DNA of 64,000 bases from Lonicera japonica (taxonomy: Eukaryota > Streptophyta > Magnoliopsida > Dipsacales > Caprifoliaceae). Below are positions 1 to 10,825 of the stretch, piece after piece. A program made the position numbers and the translations under genes. The stretch covers positions 186,001 through 250,000 of the forward strand of contig JAKCWG010000842.1 of the NCBI GenBank assembly GCA_021464415.1, read 5' to 3'. The stretch's first letter is position 1. Every line of letters starts with the position of its first letter. The notes under the pieces are model-generated. The model saw only the letters and a list, made by a program, of their open reading frames with translations. It made no database searches and was not told where the DNA came from.

Positions 1-2
1 AG

Positions 3-2984
3 CTGGCTAAAGGAGAAGTGGACCTACGCGTTGGAAATCGAGCAAAAGTTGCCGCTCTAGCTGTAGGAACATTTGAGATTCTTTTGCCTTCAGGATTAAT
101 TTTAGAATTAAATAATTGTTACTATGTGCCTGCTTTTAGCAGAAACATTATTTCTATTTCTTTGTTAGACGAAGAAGGTTTTGAATTCAATTTTAAGGAC
201 AAACGTTGTTCATTTTCTTTGAATAATATGCAATATGGTATTGGACAATTATTGGATGGTCTTTATATTCTAAATCTTGAAATACCTGTTTATAACGTAA
301 ATAACAAGAGAATCAAGTCTGATGATTCGAATCCTACTTATTTATGGCATTGTCGTTTAGGCCATATAAATGAGAAACGCATGTTGAAGCTCCATAAAGA
401 TGGTCTTCTAAATTCATTTGATTTTCAGTCTTTTGAACGATGTGAATCTTGTTTACTGGGAAAGATGACCAAGAGCCCTTTCAATGGAAACAATGATAGG
501 GCAAGTGATCTTTTGGCCCTCATTCATACTGATGTATGTGGACCACTAAACACAACTGCCAGAGGAGGATATCAGTACTTCATCACATTTACTGATGATT
601 TCAGTAGATATGGTTATGTTTACTTGATAAAACATAAATCGGAATCTTTTGAAAAGTTCAAAGAATTTCAAAATGAGGTACAAAATCAACTTGGCAAGAC
701 TATTAAAGCTCTTCGATCAGATCGAGGAGGAGAATACTTAAGCCAAGAATTCATTGATCATCTTAAGAGTTGTGGAATTGTTTCACAACTTACTCCACCA
801 GGAACACCACAATGGAATGGTGTATCTGAAAGGAGAAACCGAACACTGTTAGACATGGTTCGATCAATGATGAGTCAGACATCTCTTCCAATATCATTTT
901 GGGGATATGCTCTTGAAACCGCAGCGTTCACACTAAATAGATCTCCATCTAAGGCTGTAGAAAAGACACCTTACGAGTTATGGACTGGAAAGGTTCCAAG
1001 TCTGTCTTTTCTAAAGATTTGGGGTTGTGACGTTTTCGTCAGACGACTAATCACAACTAAATTGGAACCCAAATCTGATAAATGCTTCTTCGTAGGATAT
1101 CCTAAGGAAACAAAAGGATATTATTTTTATAATCCAACTGAGAACAAAGTGTTTGTAGCTCGGAATGGAGTTTTCTTAGAAAGAGAGTTTCTTTCCAAAG
1201 AAAACAGTGGGAGCACTATACATCTAGAAGAAATTCGAGATGATAGTAATCTTAATGAAGAGCCTCAACAAAGTATGCAAATAGTTGCAGAAACTCCTGA
1301 AGAAGTTACAGTCTTACGAAGGTCAAGTAGGCCACGTCGCGAACCTGAGAGATTATCACTTTTCGTCTCAGATGAGCAAGACATAGTGTTGTTAGACAAC
1401 AATGAGCCCTCGACTTTCAAAGAAGCAATGGAGAGCTCTAGTTCCGAGAAATGGCTAGAAGCCATGAAATCCGAAATGAAATCCATGGATGACAATCAAG
1501 TATGGGACTTGGTTGACATGCCAAATGGCTGTAGAGCCATAGGTTGCAAATGGGTTTTCAAAATCAAGATTGATAAAGATGGCAAGATCGATGTCTATAA
1601 AGCTCGATTGGTTGCAAAAGGATATCGACAAATCCATGGTATTGACTATGATGAATCCTTTTCGCCAGTTGCCATGTTTAAATCAATCCGGATCCTTTTA
1701 AGCATTGCCGCATATTATGACTATGAAATATGGCAAATGGATGTCAAAACTGCTTTCCTTAATGGATACCTAGAAGAGGATGTGTACATGACACAACCTG
1801 AAGGTTTTGTTGATCCAAGAAATGCTAACAAGGTATGCAAGCTTAAGAGATCCATATATGGTCTTAAGCAAGCATCTCGGAGCTGGAATCTTCGTTTCGA
1901 TGAAACTATCAAAAAGTTTGATTTTAGAAAGAACGAAGAAGAACCTTGTGTATACAAGAAAACTAGTGGGAGCGCGATAGTCTTTCTGGTATTGTATGTA
2001 GATGACATACTACTCATTGGGAATGATATTCCTATGCTTGAGTCTGTCAAGACCTGGCTTGGAAAATGTTTCTCAATGAAAGATTTGGGCGAGGCAGCCT
2101 ACATATTAGGGATCAAGATCTATAGAGATAGATCAAGAAAACTAATAGGACTGAGTCAAAGTAATTACCTTGACAAAGTTTTACGTAGGTTCAACATGCA
2201 AGACTCTAAAAGAGGGTTCTTGCCAATGACACATGGCACAACACTAAGCAAGACTCAGTGTCCTCAGACACAAGATGAGCGAGATCGCATGAGTAGAATC
2301 CCGTATGCTTCGGCTATAGGTTCTATCATGTACGCTATGTTGTGTACTCGTCCCGATGTAGCATGCGCATTGAGCGTGACTAGCAGATACCAGTCAGATC
2401 CAGGTGAGAGTCACTGGACCGCTGTCAAGAATATCCTCAAGTACTTAAGAAGAACTAGGGATATATTCTTGATTTATGGTGGGGAAGAAGAGTTGGTTGT
2501 AAATGGGTACACGGATTCTGGTTTTCAATCAGATAAGGATGATTTCAGATCACAATCCGGTTTTGTGTTTTGTCTCAATGGTGGAGCTGTGAGTTGGAAG
2601 AGTTCTAAGCAAGCCACAGTTGCTGATTCTACAACAGAAGCTGAATATGTTGCTGCTTCAGAAGCAGCAAAGGAAGCAGTATGGGTAAAGAAGTTTATCA
2701 CTGAACTTGGTGTCATTCCTAGTAGCACCAATCCAGTGGATTTGTATTGTGACAACAATGGAGCTATTGCTCAGGCTAAAGAGCCAAGGTCGCACCAAAA
2801 ATCCAAACATATTCAGAGACGTTATCACCTCATTCGTGAGTTTATCAGTAATGGTGATGTGAAGATATGCAAGGTTCCCACAGACGAGAATGTAGCTGAT
2901 CCTTTGACTAAGCCACTTTCTCAAACTAAACATGATCGTCATTTTAGTGCATTAGGCATTCGTTTTATGAATGAATGGTCCTAG
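3..2984 (+). CDS. Copia-type pol polyprotein, 5' partial
   Basis: The frame is open to the left edge and ends at TAG 2982-2984; the true start is outside the window. Residue numbers count from the GTG at 18. The GAG-pre-integrase HHCC zinc site is H111, H116, C142, C145. The integrase triad is D172, D235 and E271, with the D-X35-E spacing of this family. The reverse transcriptase has catalytic D575 in QMDVKTAFLNG and the YVDD box at 660-663. RNase H has D833, E876 and D912. The protein would make and integrate the element's cDNA in virus-like particles and the nucleus. No stop or frameshift is visible, unlike the other two copia elements here, so this copy may be the youngest. Without its gag and 5' LTR, activity cannot be judged. 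Confidence 0.93.
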   Translation: MAKGEVDLRVGNRAKVAALAVGTFEILLPSGLILELNNCYYVPAFSRNIISISLLDEEGFEFNFKDKRCSFSLNNMQYGIGQLLDGLYILNLEIPVYNVNNKRIKSDDSNPTYLWHCRLGHINEKRMLKLHKDGLLNSFDFQSFERCESCLLGKMTKSPFNGNNDRASDLLALIHTDVCGPLNTTARGGYQYFITFTDDFSRYGYVYLIKHKSESFEKFKEFQNEVQNQLGKTIKALRSDRGGEYLSQEFIDHLKSCGIVSQLTPPGTPQWNGVSERRNRTLLDMVRSMMSQTSLPISFWGYALETAAFTLNRSPSKAVEKTPYELWTGKVPSLSFLKIWGCDVFVRRLITTKLEPKSDKCFFVGYPKETKGYYFYNPTENKVFVARNGVFLEREFLSKENSGSTIHLEEIRDDSNLNEEPQQSMQIVAETPEEVTVLRRSSRPRREPERLSLFVSDEQDIVLLDNNEPSTFKEAMESSSSEKWLEAMKSEMKSMDDNQVWDLVDMPNGCRAIGCKWVFKIKIDKDGKIDVYKARLVAKGYRQIHGIDYDESFSPVAMFKSIRILLSIAAYYDYEIWQMDVKTAFLNGYLEEDVYMTQPEGFVDPRNANKVCKLKRSIYGLKQASRSWNLRFDETIKKFDFRKNEEEPCVYKKTSGSAIVFLVLYVDDILLIGNDIPMLESVKTWLGKCFSMKDLGEAAYILGIKIYRDRSRKLIGLSQSNYLDKVLRRFNMQDSKRGFLPMTHGTTLSKTQCPQTQDERDRMSRIPYASAIGSIMYAMLCTRPDVACALSVTSRYQSDPGESHWTAVKNILKYLRRTRDIFLIYGGEEELVVNGYTDSGFQSDKDDFRSQSGFVFCLNGGAVSWKSSKQATVADSTTEAEYVAASEAAKEAVWVKKFITELGVIPSSTNPVDLYCDNNGAIAQAKEPRSHQKSKHIQRRYHLIREFISNGDVKICKVPTDENVADPLTKPLSQTKHDRHFSALGIRFMNEWS

Positions 2985-2987
2985 TAC

Positions 2988-2998
2988 AAGTGGGAGAC
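2988..2998 (+). promoter_or_regulatory. Polypurine tract of copia-1
   Basis: The purine-rich AAGTGGGAGA lies a few bases after the pol stop and directly before the LTR's TG. That is the expected place for the plus-strand DNA primer of an LTR retrotransposon. Confidence 0.8.
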
Positions 2999-4330
2999 TG
3001 AAAGAGATATGTCCTAGGACTATTCATAGATTATGATTTGTACTTGGATATCTTATGCTTATTTTTATTAATAAAGTTTATTTATTTTACTTTATAATCT
3101 CTTGTAAATAATATTTATTAATACTAGTTCATCAAGTACGTGACTAGATTGTGGGATGCTAGTAATGTAATAATAATATTGTTTAGATGTCCCTAATCAT
3201 GTATCAATAACCTAGGATCACATTGATATAATGATTAGAGTATGGGTCAGCTGATGACTATGTTCCACAAGTCATGGATATGGAGATATCAAGCTGAACA
3301 TACTGATACTTGTTAGGGAACAAAGTATTGGACTGACCCGCTTTGGGGACACTGCGAGGAGTGTTACATAATGTCATCAGTGATGTTCCCCATTTGTGAT
3401 ATCGTATTATCCTCAGACCTGAGATCGCCATGGTTACCAACATAGGGATTAGCATGTCAGGCATTATCAAACGTTGCTCTTGACCGAGTAATTATAAAGA
3501 TGATGACCGAGCATACTATGAACTATGTAGAGGTATGTGGTTGATCAAGATGGGATTTGTCACTCTCATATATTGAGAGAGATATCGTTGGGCCCCTTGA
3601 TAAGTGTAATTAATATTTGCATGGCCATGCACAAATGAGATGTCATTTGTTTTGGATTAATTATACTTAGAGATCAAGAAATAAAGATTGAACTATACAA
3701 GAATGACACTTGCCTAGTCTTGTGTTCAATCTAGATATCGATTGACAAAAGGAGTTAATGTGTGAAATATCAATTTAAGGTTGTGTCGTTTTTGACCTTT
3801 ATACCCTTTGGATAATAGTAATGTTTTACTAGAAACCGCTTACTGTTCGTATAATAAAACGGGTTTTAATTGTACGGCCAAAGAGTGTAAAACCTACAGG
3901 GTCGCACACCAAAACGAGTTGGATCAAAACGAATTAAAACGGGCCAAGTTGGACTTGGGCCCAGTTCGTTTGTTGCTTAGGGTTCTCACTAGGGTTCCCT
4001 TATAAAAGGGAACCTTTGTTCTTCTTGGCCGTCAACGAAATTGAGAGAGGCAAGAAAATTCGAAATAGCAGAGAGAACCCTAGAGGGCGCTAGTACACCA
4101 AGCAAGATCTCATCTCGTTCGTGTGTGCATACCGTAGAGGCGTCGTGTTTTCTACGCTAAGGACGACAACAACAGAAGGATCAGATCCATCCTGTTCGTT
4201 TCATTGACATCAAATCTCGATTAAGGTATGTCATCTGTCGATTTTATTGAACTGCATAGATCATAGGATTCAATGATTAGTGCGTAAATTAGTGTATGCG
4301 ATGCATGATTACTGCCCTAATTTCCTAACA
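2999..4330 (+). repeat. 3' LTR of copia-1
   Basis: The LTR runs from TGAAAGAGATATG just after the polypurine tract to TTTCCTAACA (TG...CA). A TATA box sits at 4001-4008. Small open frames here (for example 3808-4005) are not conserved coding sequence. The right edge is inferred from the terminal CA and its similarity to common copia LTR ends; the matching 5' LTR is not in the window. Confidence 0.8.
4001..4008 (+). promoter_or_regulatory. TATA box in copia-1 LTR
   Basis: TATAAAAG lies about 330 bases before the LTR end, followed by a GC-richer leader. This is a normal position for the U3/R promoter of a copia LTR. Because this is the 3' LTR, transcription from here would read into flanking DNA. 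Confidence 0.6.
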
Positions 4331-4689
4331 TTGACAGCAGGTGATATTGAAATTTTATGAGTTAATTTAAGTAAGAAAAGTGCATTTATGATTTTCAGAA
4401 AAATTCGACATGATTTAATTTACTTAATTTTATCAATAAATGAAACATGTACAAATAATACTTCATCAAATCATTTCTCAAAAGATTAAACAATCAACTA
4501 CAATTTAGAAAGTTTAGTATTACATCACTTCTTTTAATTACATAAACCAATTTTGAAGCAACGTTCACCTAATACGAGAAAAGATCAATCTATTATTATA
4601 CATATGAAGTCAAGTGATCACTCCAAGGGAGACTTAACATGGTTCCGGGATCATGAGAGGTTAATAAACTCTAATGCGCGCTAACCCAA
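4331..4689. other. AT-rich spacer without visible gene
   Basis: Between the copia-1 LTR and the next LTR-like element I see only AT-rich unique-looking sequence. There are no open frames of note, no RNA gene and no clear repeat termini. Confidence 0.5.
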
Positions 4690-6810
4690 AAAGTGTACCT
4701 ACAAAACTGTTTTGGAAAATGGGAGTGAACCAAATACAGGCTCCGTGGGAACTATAAGGTTTTGTATACTAAAATACACGTAGTAATATGCATGCATCGT
4801 GCTATAGAAAAATAATAGTTAAGTAGTAAGTACACCGTATATTTATATGTAATACTCATCTCAAAATACCATAGAAGCTAAAATACTTGGAATGCACATC
4901 ATGATCCCGTCCCTCAAATATCAAACTAAAACCATGTATAATAGGAAATACAAGATCAGTAACCGAAAGTACAATGTGTTGGCAATTATAGCGGGCTCCA
5001 ATTATGCTATGCTATGTCTCATCTCATCTCATATGCAACCAAAAGGGCTATTACCCTTTTAGCATCAAGAGGGCTCCAACCTTCATTTAGTCCCGATACT
5101 CAGGCTCTAACCCATAATCTAAAATAGCGGCTACATCCGCTGTAGCTCCAACCGCACATATGGGCTCCAACCCAATCAATAAGGAATGCTACAACCTTAC
5201 AATCATCACCAACGTAGATAATTGAGCCAAAACATTGAAACCACAAAATAACAATAAAACATAAAAAAAGGGCCAACACATCAAATTGTACTAAATTAAT
5301 GTATCTTGTTCATAAGTCTTAGATATGGAAATCTCATATATAAAATCGTATAGCTTACATTTATCAGATTTTATATACGTAAAACATATACATATATCGT
5401 GTGTATCTCAATTCAAATAGTTTTTCATCTTGTAATATAATAATATCATTGTCATACTTAAGTCAAGTTCACCAAATCCATCAACTAGAGGCTCCATTAA
5501 GAAACATGTCTACTAGTTTCACCAATTGGGGAATTTTTCAACGATTCATCAAATCGGCGCCAAGCCAAATATAATTCATAACACTTAGATTCAATATAAA
5601 GTTCCCTACATGGTCTCAATACATAGTTTATTTAACAAATTCTTAGAAATTTGTCAAACATAATTACGGACTGGCTAGTTATTCAACAAATCTCACAAAT
5701 AGTCAATCAATAGCTTAAGTATAGCAATAACATCATATACATGTGTAATAATAACCAAAACATACTTTAAATCCATCCATATATCCACATATATAAGTAT
5801 CACAACTTATTATCCGTTATCGTATATGTATGTAAAGGTTCTATATGAATTTTCATCTATACTAATATATAATTGGGGTTCTTGTAGAATCATCAAATTA
5901 AAACTTGAATAAATCATAAATTAACCAAAACAATCAAAGAAAATCAACCCAATCCCATGCACAAGCCAAATTTCGAAATTATAAGAAAACCCTTAAATTT
6001 TAGTTTGATTTGAATGATACAACAAATAAAGCTTTAAAAAAGAGTTTAAGTACTATTGTTCCCACCTCAATGATGCTTTATGAACTCAATTTAAGCTTGG
6101 TTAAAGGTGAATCAAGGAACTCCTCTTTGAACCCTAGCTTTCTTCAAGCTTGAATGGAGCTCCAATGGTGGATTTGAAGGAAGGGGAACAAGGAGAATGG
6201 TGGTGGAAGGTGTATGATTGGGCAATTTCAAGTGAGGATGGCGATTCTCTCAAAAACTCCCAAAATTGACACATTTCTCTCTCTTGAAGCTCTCATGTAA
6301 ATATAAGAGAATGAAGAGAAAAGATGAAGAAATGAAATAAAAATCTAATGTACAAGGCCCCGACAACATGTTGTTTTGTTCAACAGCACGCTGTTGGAGA
6401 ACCAATAGCACACTATTCCTATGGACAGCAGGCTGTCCCTAGGCTATTCTGGGACAGTCCCCATAGCTTTATCTAGGCATCTTCAACAGCGGACTATTCT
6501 GAAAAATAACATGTTATTGACTTTGGCTATTGCGTTGACCTTGAAGATACAAGAATTTGGACTTGGGCCAAACACTAAACTTGTAGATAATCAAATTACC
6601 TTTCCAATGGTGCAAACATAGATCCATTTAGACATCAGATGAATAAGTTATGATCAAAATACTATTGATGTATCGAAATTCCAAAGAACCTACGATAGGG
6701 CTCGGTTTGCACTAATTCTTCCAAACTCTAATCCGATGCGTCAAACACACCCTTAGTGGATAAGTAATTCTCTAAAGCAGGCTGGGTGTGGGAGAGGACC
6801 ATATGCATTA
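4690..6810 (-). repeat. Diverged long LTR-like element, same family as 48754-51303
   Basis: Read on the minus strand, this block follows the 48754-51303 solo LTR in order. It has the GAGGTGGGAAC stretch (minus of 6060-6075), the stretch with repeated GGTTGGAGCC-type phrases (minus of 4990-5210), the shared piece around the GGCTCAATTA motif, and the TTCCCACTGAG-like and TTTCCAAAACAG-like pieces near 4700-4770. Clean TG/CA ends and a target duplication were not found, so the edges are approximate and the copy is old. It contains no protein-coding domain. A solo LTR or LTR fragment is the best reading; a terminal-repeat DNA element is the alternative. Confidence 0.6.
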
Positions 6811-8139
6811 GAACCCAACTATATGTATATATATTACTATATATTTAGCAAGAGGAACACTTTAGTACATACATGAAACTACAAACTTATGCTTCTTTAA
6901 TATAAAAAAATAATAATAACTCTATTGGTATTTAAACCCATGACCTTTAAACTCGTGCCACTTAACCACTTAGCAAACATTTTCACATTGCCTCAAAATG
7001 CTTTAAAAACACATTAAATATCAAGAATTGTCAAATAAAATACGTGCATTGATTGTGCCACATGTCTAGTGCGTGTATATATATATGTAGTATGTAGATA
7101 TCTAGATATAGAGTTATTTCTCTTACGGACTGGGACCTTTATCAATAGTTTTTTGTCTCTAAAACATAAGGGATATGTTTTTAGCAACGAAAAAATGTCG
7201 CTAAAGGTTCAATCTGTACAGACATGAGAAATTTTACGTTTATATATAATATACAAAATGGTAATTTGTCTCTGTGTTTGAGTTAAGGAAATATATATAT
7301 ATATAAGATGTATTAAAGTTGCAAATTTTTTTGCACTATCACCATGTCATTAAAGATCATATTGTTGAATTTATGCCAATGGAAGCTCCATCAAATACAA
7401 ATGTAGATAATGCTAATGCTTCAAAAATTGGAGATGGAACCCAAAGCCCCCATTTTGACCACCACCTCCGCCAAATCTTTCTGGGAAAACACCACCACCG
7501 CCACCACCGCCACCACAACTAGCAAGGGTGTTGATAATGATAAAAGTGTATCAACTAACAAAAAAATTACCAGTTTTAACACAATGGCTGCCATTTTGGT
7601 GCTCTTATTTTTCGTTTTCGTAAGGATGCTGCTGCTTCATCTAAAAAGGAGGGCATCATAGTTTTACAAGCAAGTTTATACTTCTTCCTTTTTTTTAATC
7701 CGTACATTTATGTGGTTTACTATTCAATATGACATCCTTTTGCATTATTTTAATCCTTTGTACATATAATACAGGTCAATGAACGAAGCAAAAAGGACAC
7801 CCAGACGAGAAGTTATGCGAATAAACCGAAGCTGCCGGAAACTGAACCGTTGTTCTTGTGAAAAGTTGGAGAAGTAGAATTATTAATTTTTGATCATCCT
7901 AAAACTTTTAAGGTTGTTATAAATTTCCATCAGGAGTAATATATTCAAAAATTAGTTCAATCCAACAGCAGAATCTTCAAGAATTTAGAAAATCAGGAGT
8001 TCACTTTGGGTAATCAAATGGAGGCCTTCTCGAAGTCCAAATTAGCTCAAATATTTTTAAATGATATCTCTTATCATGGCAAATAAAATACTAAAAAATC
8101 AGATCAATCCGATAGTCTATTTGGTCGATACAATAAAAA
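6811..8139. other. Intergenic, no supported gene
   Basis: This stretch is AT-rich with short TA runs (about 7078-7086 and 7300). A short CCACCG/CACCAC microsatellite at about 7490-7518 creates a histidine-rich frame (7319-7522) and an overlapping threonine-rich frame ending in a hydrophobic segment (7410-7661). The two frames depend on the same microsatellite and have no recognisable domain. I do not call either a gene. Confidence 0.4.
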
Positions 8140-9309
8140 TCGTTTCAGGTGAATAGTGTTTGTCGTGTGGGCAAAGGCCTTAGGACACTTTGTCCACACG
8201 ACACACATTTCCTGTGTCATGAGGACAAAGGTTTTTTGCCTGTTTTTCCACACAACAAACCCCTCTTTCCCAGCCCCAAAATCCCTTTTCGGCTATAAAT
8301 ACACCTGCACTGACTCCATTTAAAGCATCAGATAGCTTTGAAAATTCGGTAATAATACTCTAAAATATTATTCCTCTATTTTCAAGGTTCTCAGGTAATC
8401 TTTATCGCAATCTGGGTTTATTTATTTATCGTTCTTTATTTTCTCAGTTATAATTGATCAGTCACACGATTAGATTGTTGCTTATCTCAAAATCAGTCCA
8501 TATTTCGTATTTTAAACTTGTTTTAAAAACCAAAAGCGTGGAACGAGCTGTAATCATTTTTAAACCAAGTTTTATCTGTTAATCTCAGTTGTATCAGTCT
8601 TGATTTACGAAGGAATCAATAAGCGTTTGTATCCAATTTAATCTCTAAATCGCAGTGCTTATGTAAATATCCAATATGAGAGTATCAAATTCGTTAATAC
8701 CTGTTTAATCATTAAACTGTGGTACACTATTGACGAATGAATCTCGAGGACTACTGGATATCCGATTCCAAATCGAATTAGCTTTCGAAAAGCCCTGAGT
8801 TTTACCAAAAACACCTGTTTTGTTATTTATCATTATCAAAATCACTTTTCAAATCATACACACACACTAATTTCTAAAATCAAATGGTGAAATACCAAGC
8901 ACATGCTTTCTATCCCCACCCCAAATCTTGTTTTCCTAAAATTATGGATTGATACATGATATTATCAATAAGCATGTGAATTTTCAATTATAATTACACG
9001 CATATCCTACTTAGAAACCGAAAGGGCAAATTGGGTGCCCAACAGTTTCCTGATTCGCAACTTAATCCTCGAACCTTCAAATCAACTAGTTTCGTATCAA
9101 TTGTGTTTAAGAGATCATTTAATCTATAAATGTTCATCTTGAATACACACTTTTGTTTATTTAGTAAAACAAACTGGCGATTCTGATTTCTTTTACAAAA
9201 TCATTACCTTTTCTCTATAATAAAACGAACCGTTTTCCAAACGAACTGGAAAACTGGAGGAATCGCCACCCACGAGGGTTAGCGTCGAAAACACAGGTTC
9301 TCACACCAG
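8140..9309 (+). repeat. Tat/Ogre-like Ty3/gypsy LTR remnant
   Basis: A TATA box (GGCTATAAATAC, about 8290-8301) is followed by a leader. The block ends just before a tRNA-Arg-like primer site at 9310. The phrase GGAATCGCCACCCACGAGG (about 9259-9277) closely resembles the conserved phrase near the 3' end of Tat/Ogre LTRs, as I remember those families. The left edge is not resolved. No Ty3/gypsy coding domain follows, so only an LTR and a scrap of leader are left. The class is inference from these two motifs. Confidence 0.5.
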
Positions 9310-9322
9310 TGGCGACATTGGG
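9310..9322 (+). promoter_or_regulatory. Probable tRNA-Arg primer-binding site
   Basis: TGGCGACATTGGG follows the LTR-like block and matches the start of the tRNA-Arg-complementary site (TGGCGAC...) used by Tat/Ogre elements. The second half is degenerate. Confidence 0.45.
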
Positions 9323-10825
9323 TTCCTATGGGAGTGAATCCAGTTAGTGGGAGATCCCATGTTCGAATTCCCTTAAGTACAAATTCTCTTGGACTAGCGC
9401 AGGCTCAGTTTCTCGACCAGGTATTAATTCTATATCCAATGTGGTGTACAGGACAACTCGGGGAAAAATCAAAAATAAAATAAAATAGTTACTTCCTTTG
9501 TACCTAGCTGGTTGTGCATATTTGATTTTATCATGGGGAGTGCTTTTTGTCTCAACCAAATCCACAATTTTTTATCAAGTTTTTAAGTGGGTTTTATCTT
9601 CTTTTATATATATATACACATATCCGTTCTAAAAAGGACGGTCATTTCTTTTAAAAAAAGATGGATGGTCCATTTTTAGGCATTGACGAATATATTTTTT
9701 GATAAAACTTGGTGAAGATAATCTTATAATAAGTAGACCATTCCACAAAATTGGTATATATGTTTAAAATAATAAAGTTAAAAATGCCCAATTTTTTATT
9801 TAGTGTGCTAAAATAACTAACATCCATTGTGCTATTAATTTGTGACAATAGATTTAAAAATAACCAAATGTGGTTTACAATATCCAAGTACAAGCTACAG
9901 ATCTTTAGCCTACTTCGACAAGGGTGGGGAAAACAGTTGCTAATTAAACGGGTAAATGGAGATTCTGTACAAACTCATTTATAACTTGCAAGCACAATTA
10001 TGTTCCAAAATTGCCTATGTCAAAGTGCAACTCATGATTTATCACTAGTTGAGACACATGGTGGCTAAAATTAACTTAAAACGCATGAACCAATTAAGAT
10101 TAACCTTTTCATTATTGCAAATTAATTAGATACTATATAAGCATGGTATTTTCCCAAATGCACAACATACATCTACGTCTATATTACTCCCTTCGTTTTA
10201 GATTAGTAGTGCTTCTTCGACTTTAATACCATTTTTAAAAAATTCTAGTTTTAATGTTACCCCGTTTTGACAACCATGTTACGATGACAACAATGTATCT
10301 CTTGGGATGCGAAGAATATTAAGGGTGGCGCTATTGAAACATCCCACTGGCAATACTCTAAGACAAAAAAAGATGTAATTATTCTAATGACACACACCAC
10401 TCTTTTTTCACCTCTTTCCACCACCACCTCCACGTGATTCCAGCTACCACCCTCACGCTCATTATTTTATCCTCTTCTTCTTCGTTCTGAATCAAATTAA
10501 ATGTAAACAACTAATTAAATGTAAAAACTTAGAACAAATTTTTAAATCATAGACTAATTTATTTAAATAATAAAAACTTACAAGAAAAAATTTGTACACC
10601 ATGCATCGCACGAATTTTATAATTGTGTTAAGTAATAACCATAATCCACGATTTAGCATTCAAATAAAAAGAAGAAAAAACGCAGCCTTAAATTTGAACA
10701 AGGAGCCTTCAACCTCGTACAAACACACTGCTAAAAGGGCGATTCGTACATTGAGGAATGATGATATGTATTAAGATAAATACTTGACACGTAAGAAAAA
10801 TATAAAAAATAATTTACCTTACAGA
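9323..10825. other. Intergenic, with a MITE fragment near 9620-9775
   Basis: No gene is supported. At about 9620-9775 an inverted GGACGGTC/GATGGTCC pair and a degenerate hairpin (TTTTTGATAAAACTTGGTG matched by CCATTCCACAAAATT) are a fragment of the double-hairpin MITE family found at 13846, 16370 and 56195. A Stowaway-like phrase (ACTCCCTTCGTTTTAG, about 10186) has no partner end nearby. The rest is AT-rich. Confidence 0.5.

Larger units (their letters stand above)
1..4330 (+). mobile_element. Ty1/copia LTR retrotransposon (copia-1), 3' part
   Basis: The window opens inside the element. It holds the end of the protease region, GAG-pre-integrase, integrase, reverse transcriptase and RNase H in one open frame, then a purine-rich primer (AAGTGGGAGA, 2988-2997) and a 3' LTR starting TG at 2999 and ending CA at 4330. 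The integrase-before-RT order is diagnostic of Ty1/copia. The 5' LTR, gag and 5' target-site copy lie left of the window, so the target duplication cannot be checked. The long LTR (about 1.33 kb) and open pol suggest a fairly recent insertion, perhaps from the Angela/Tork side of the superfamily; that lineage is inference. Confidence 0.93.

Noticed and set aside
7319..7661. Histidine-rich frame and overlapping frame with a C-terminal hydrophobic segment
   Set aside because: Both depend on one CCACCG/CACCAC microsatellite, overlap in different frames, and show no recognisable domain or promoter.
10186..10230. Stowaway-type MITE end (ACTCCCTTCGTTTTAGATTAG)
   Set aside because: No inverted partner or TA duplication could be found nearby, so only a weak resemblance is left.
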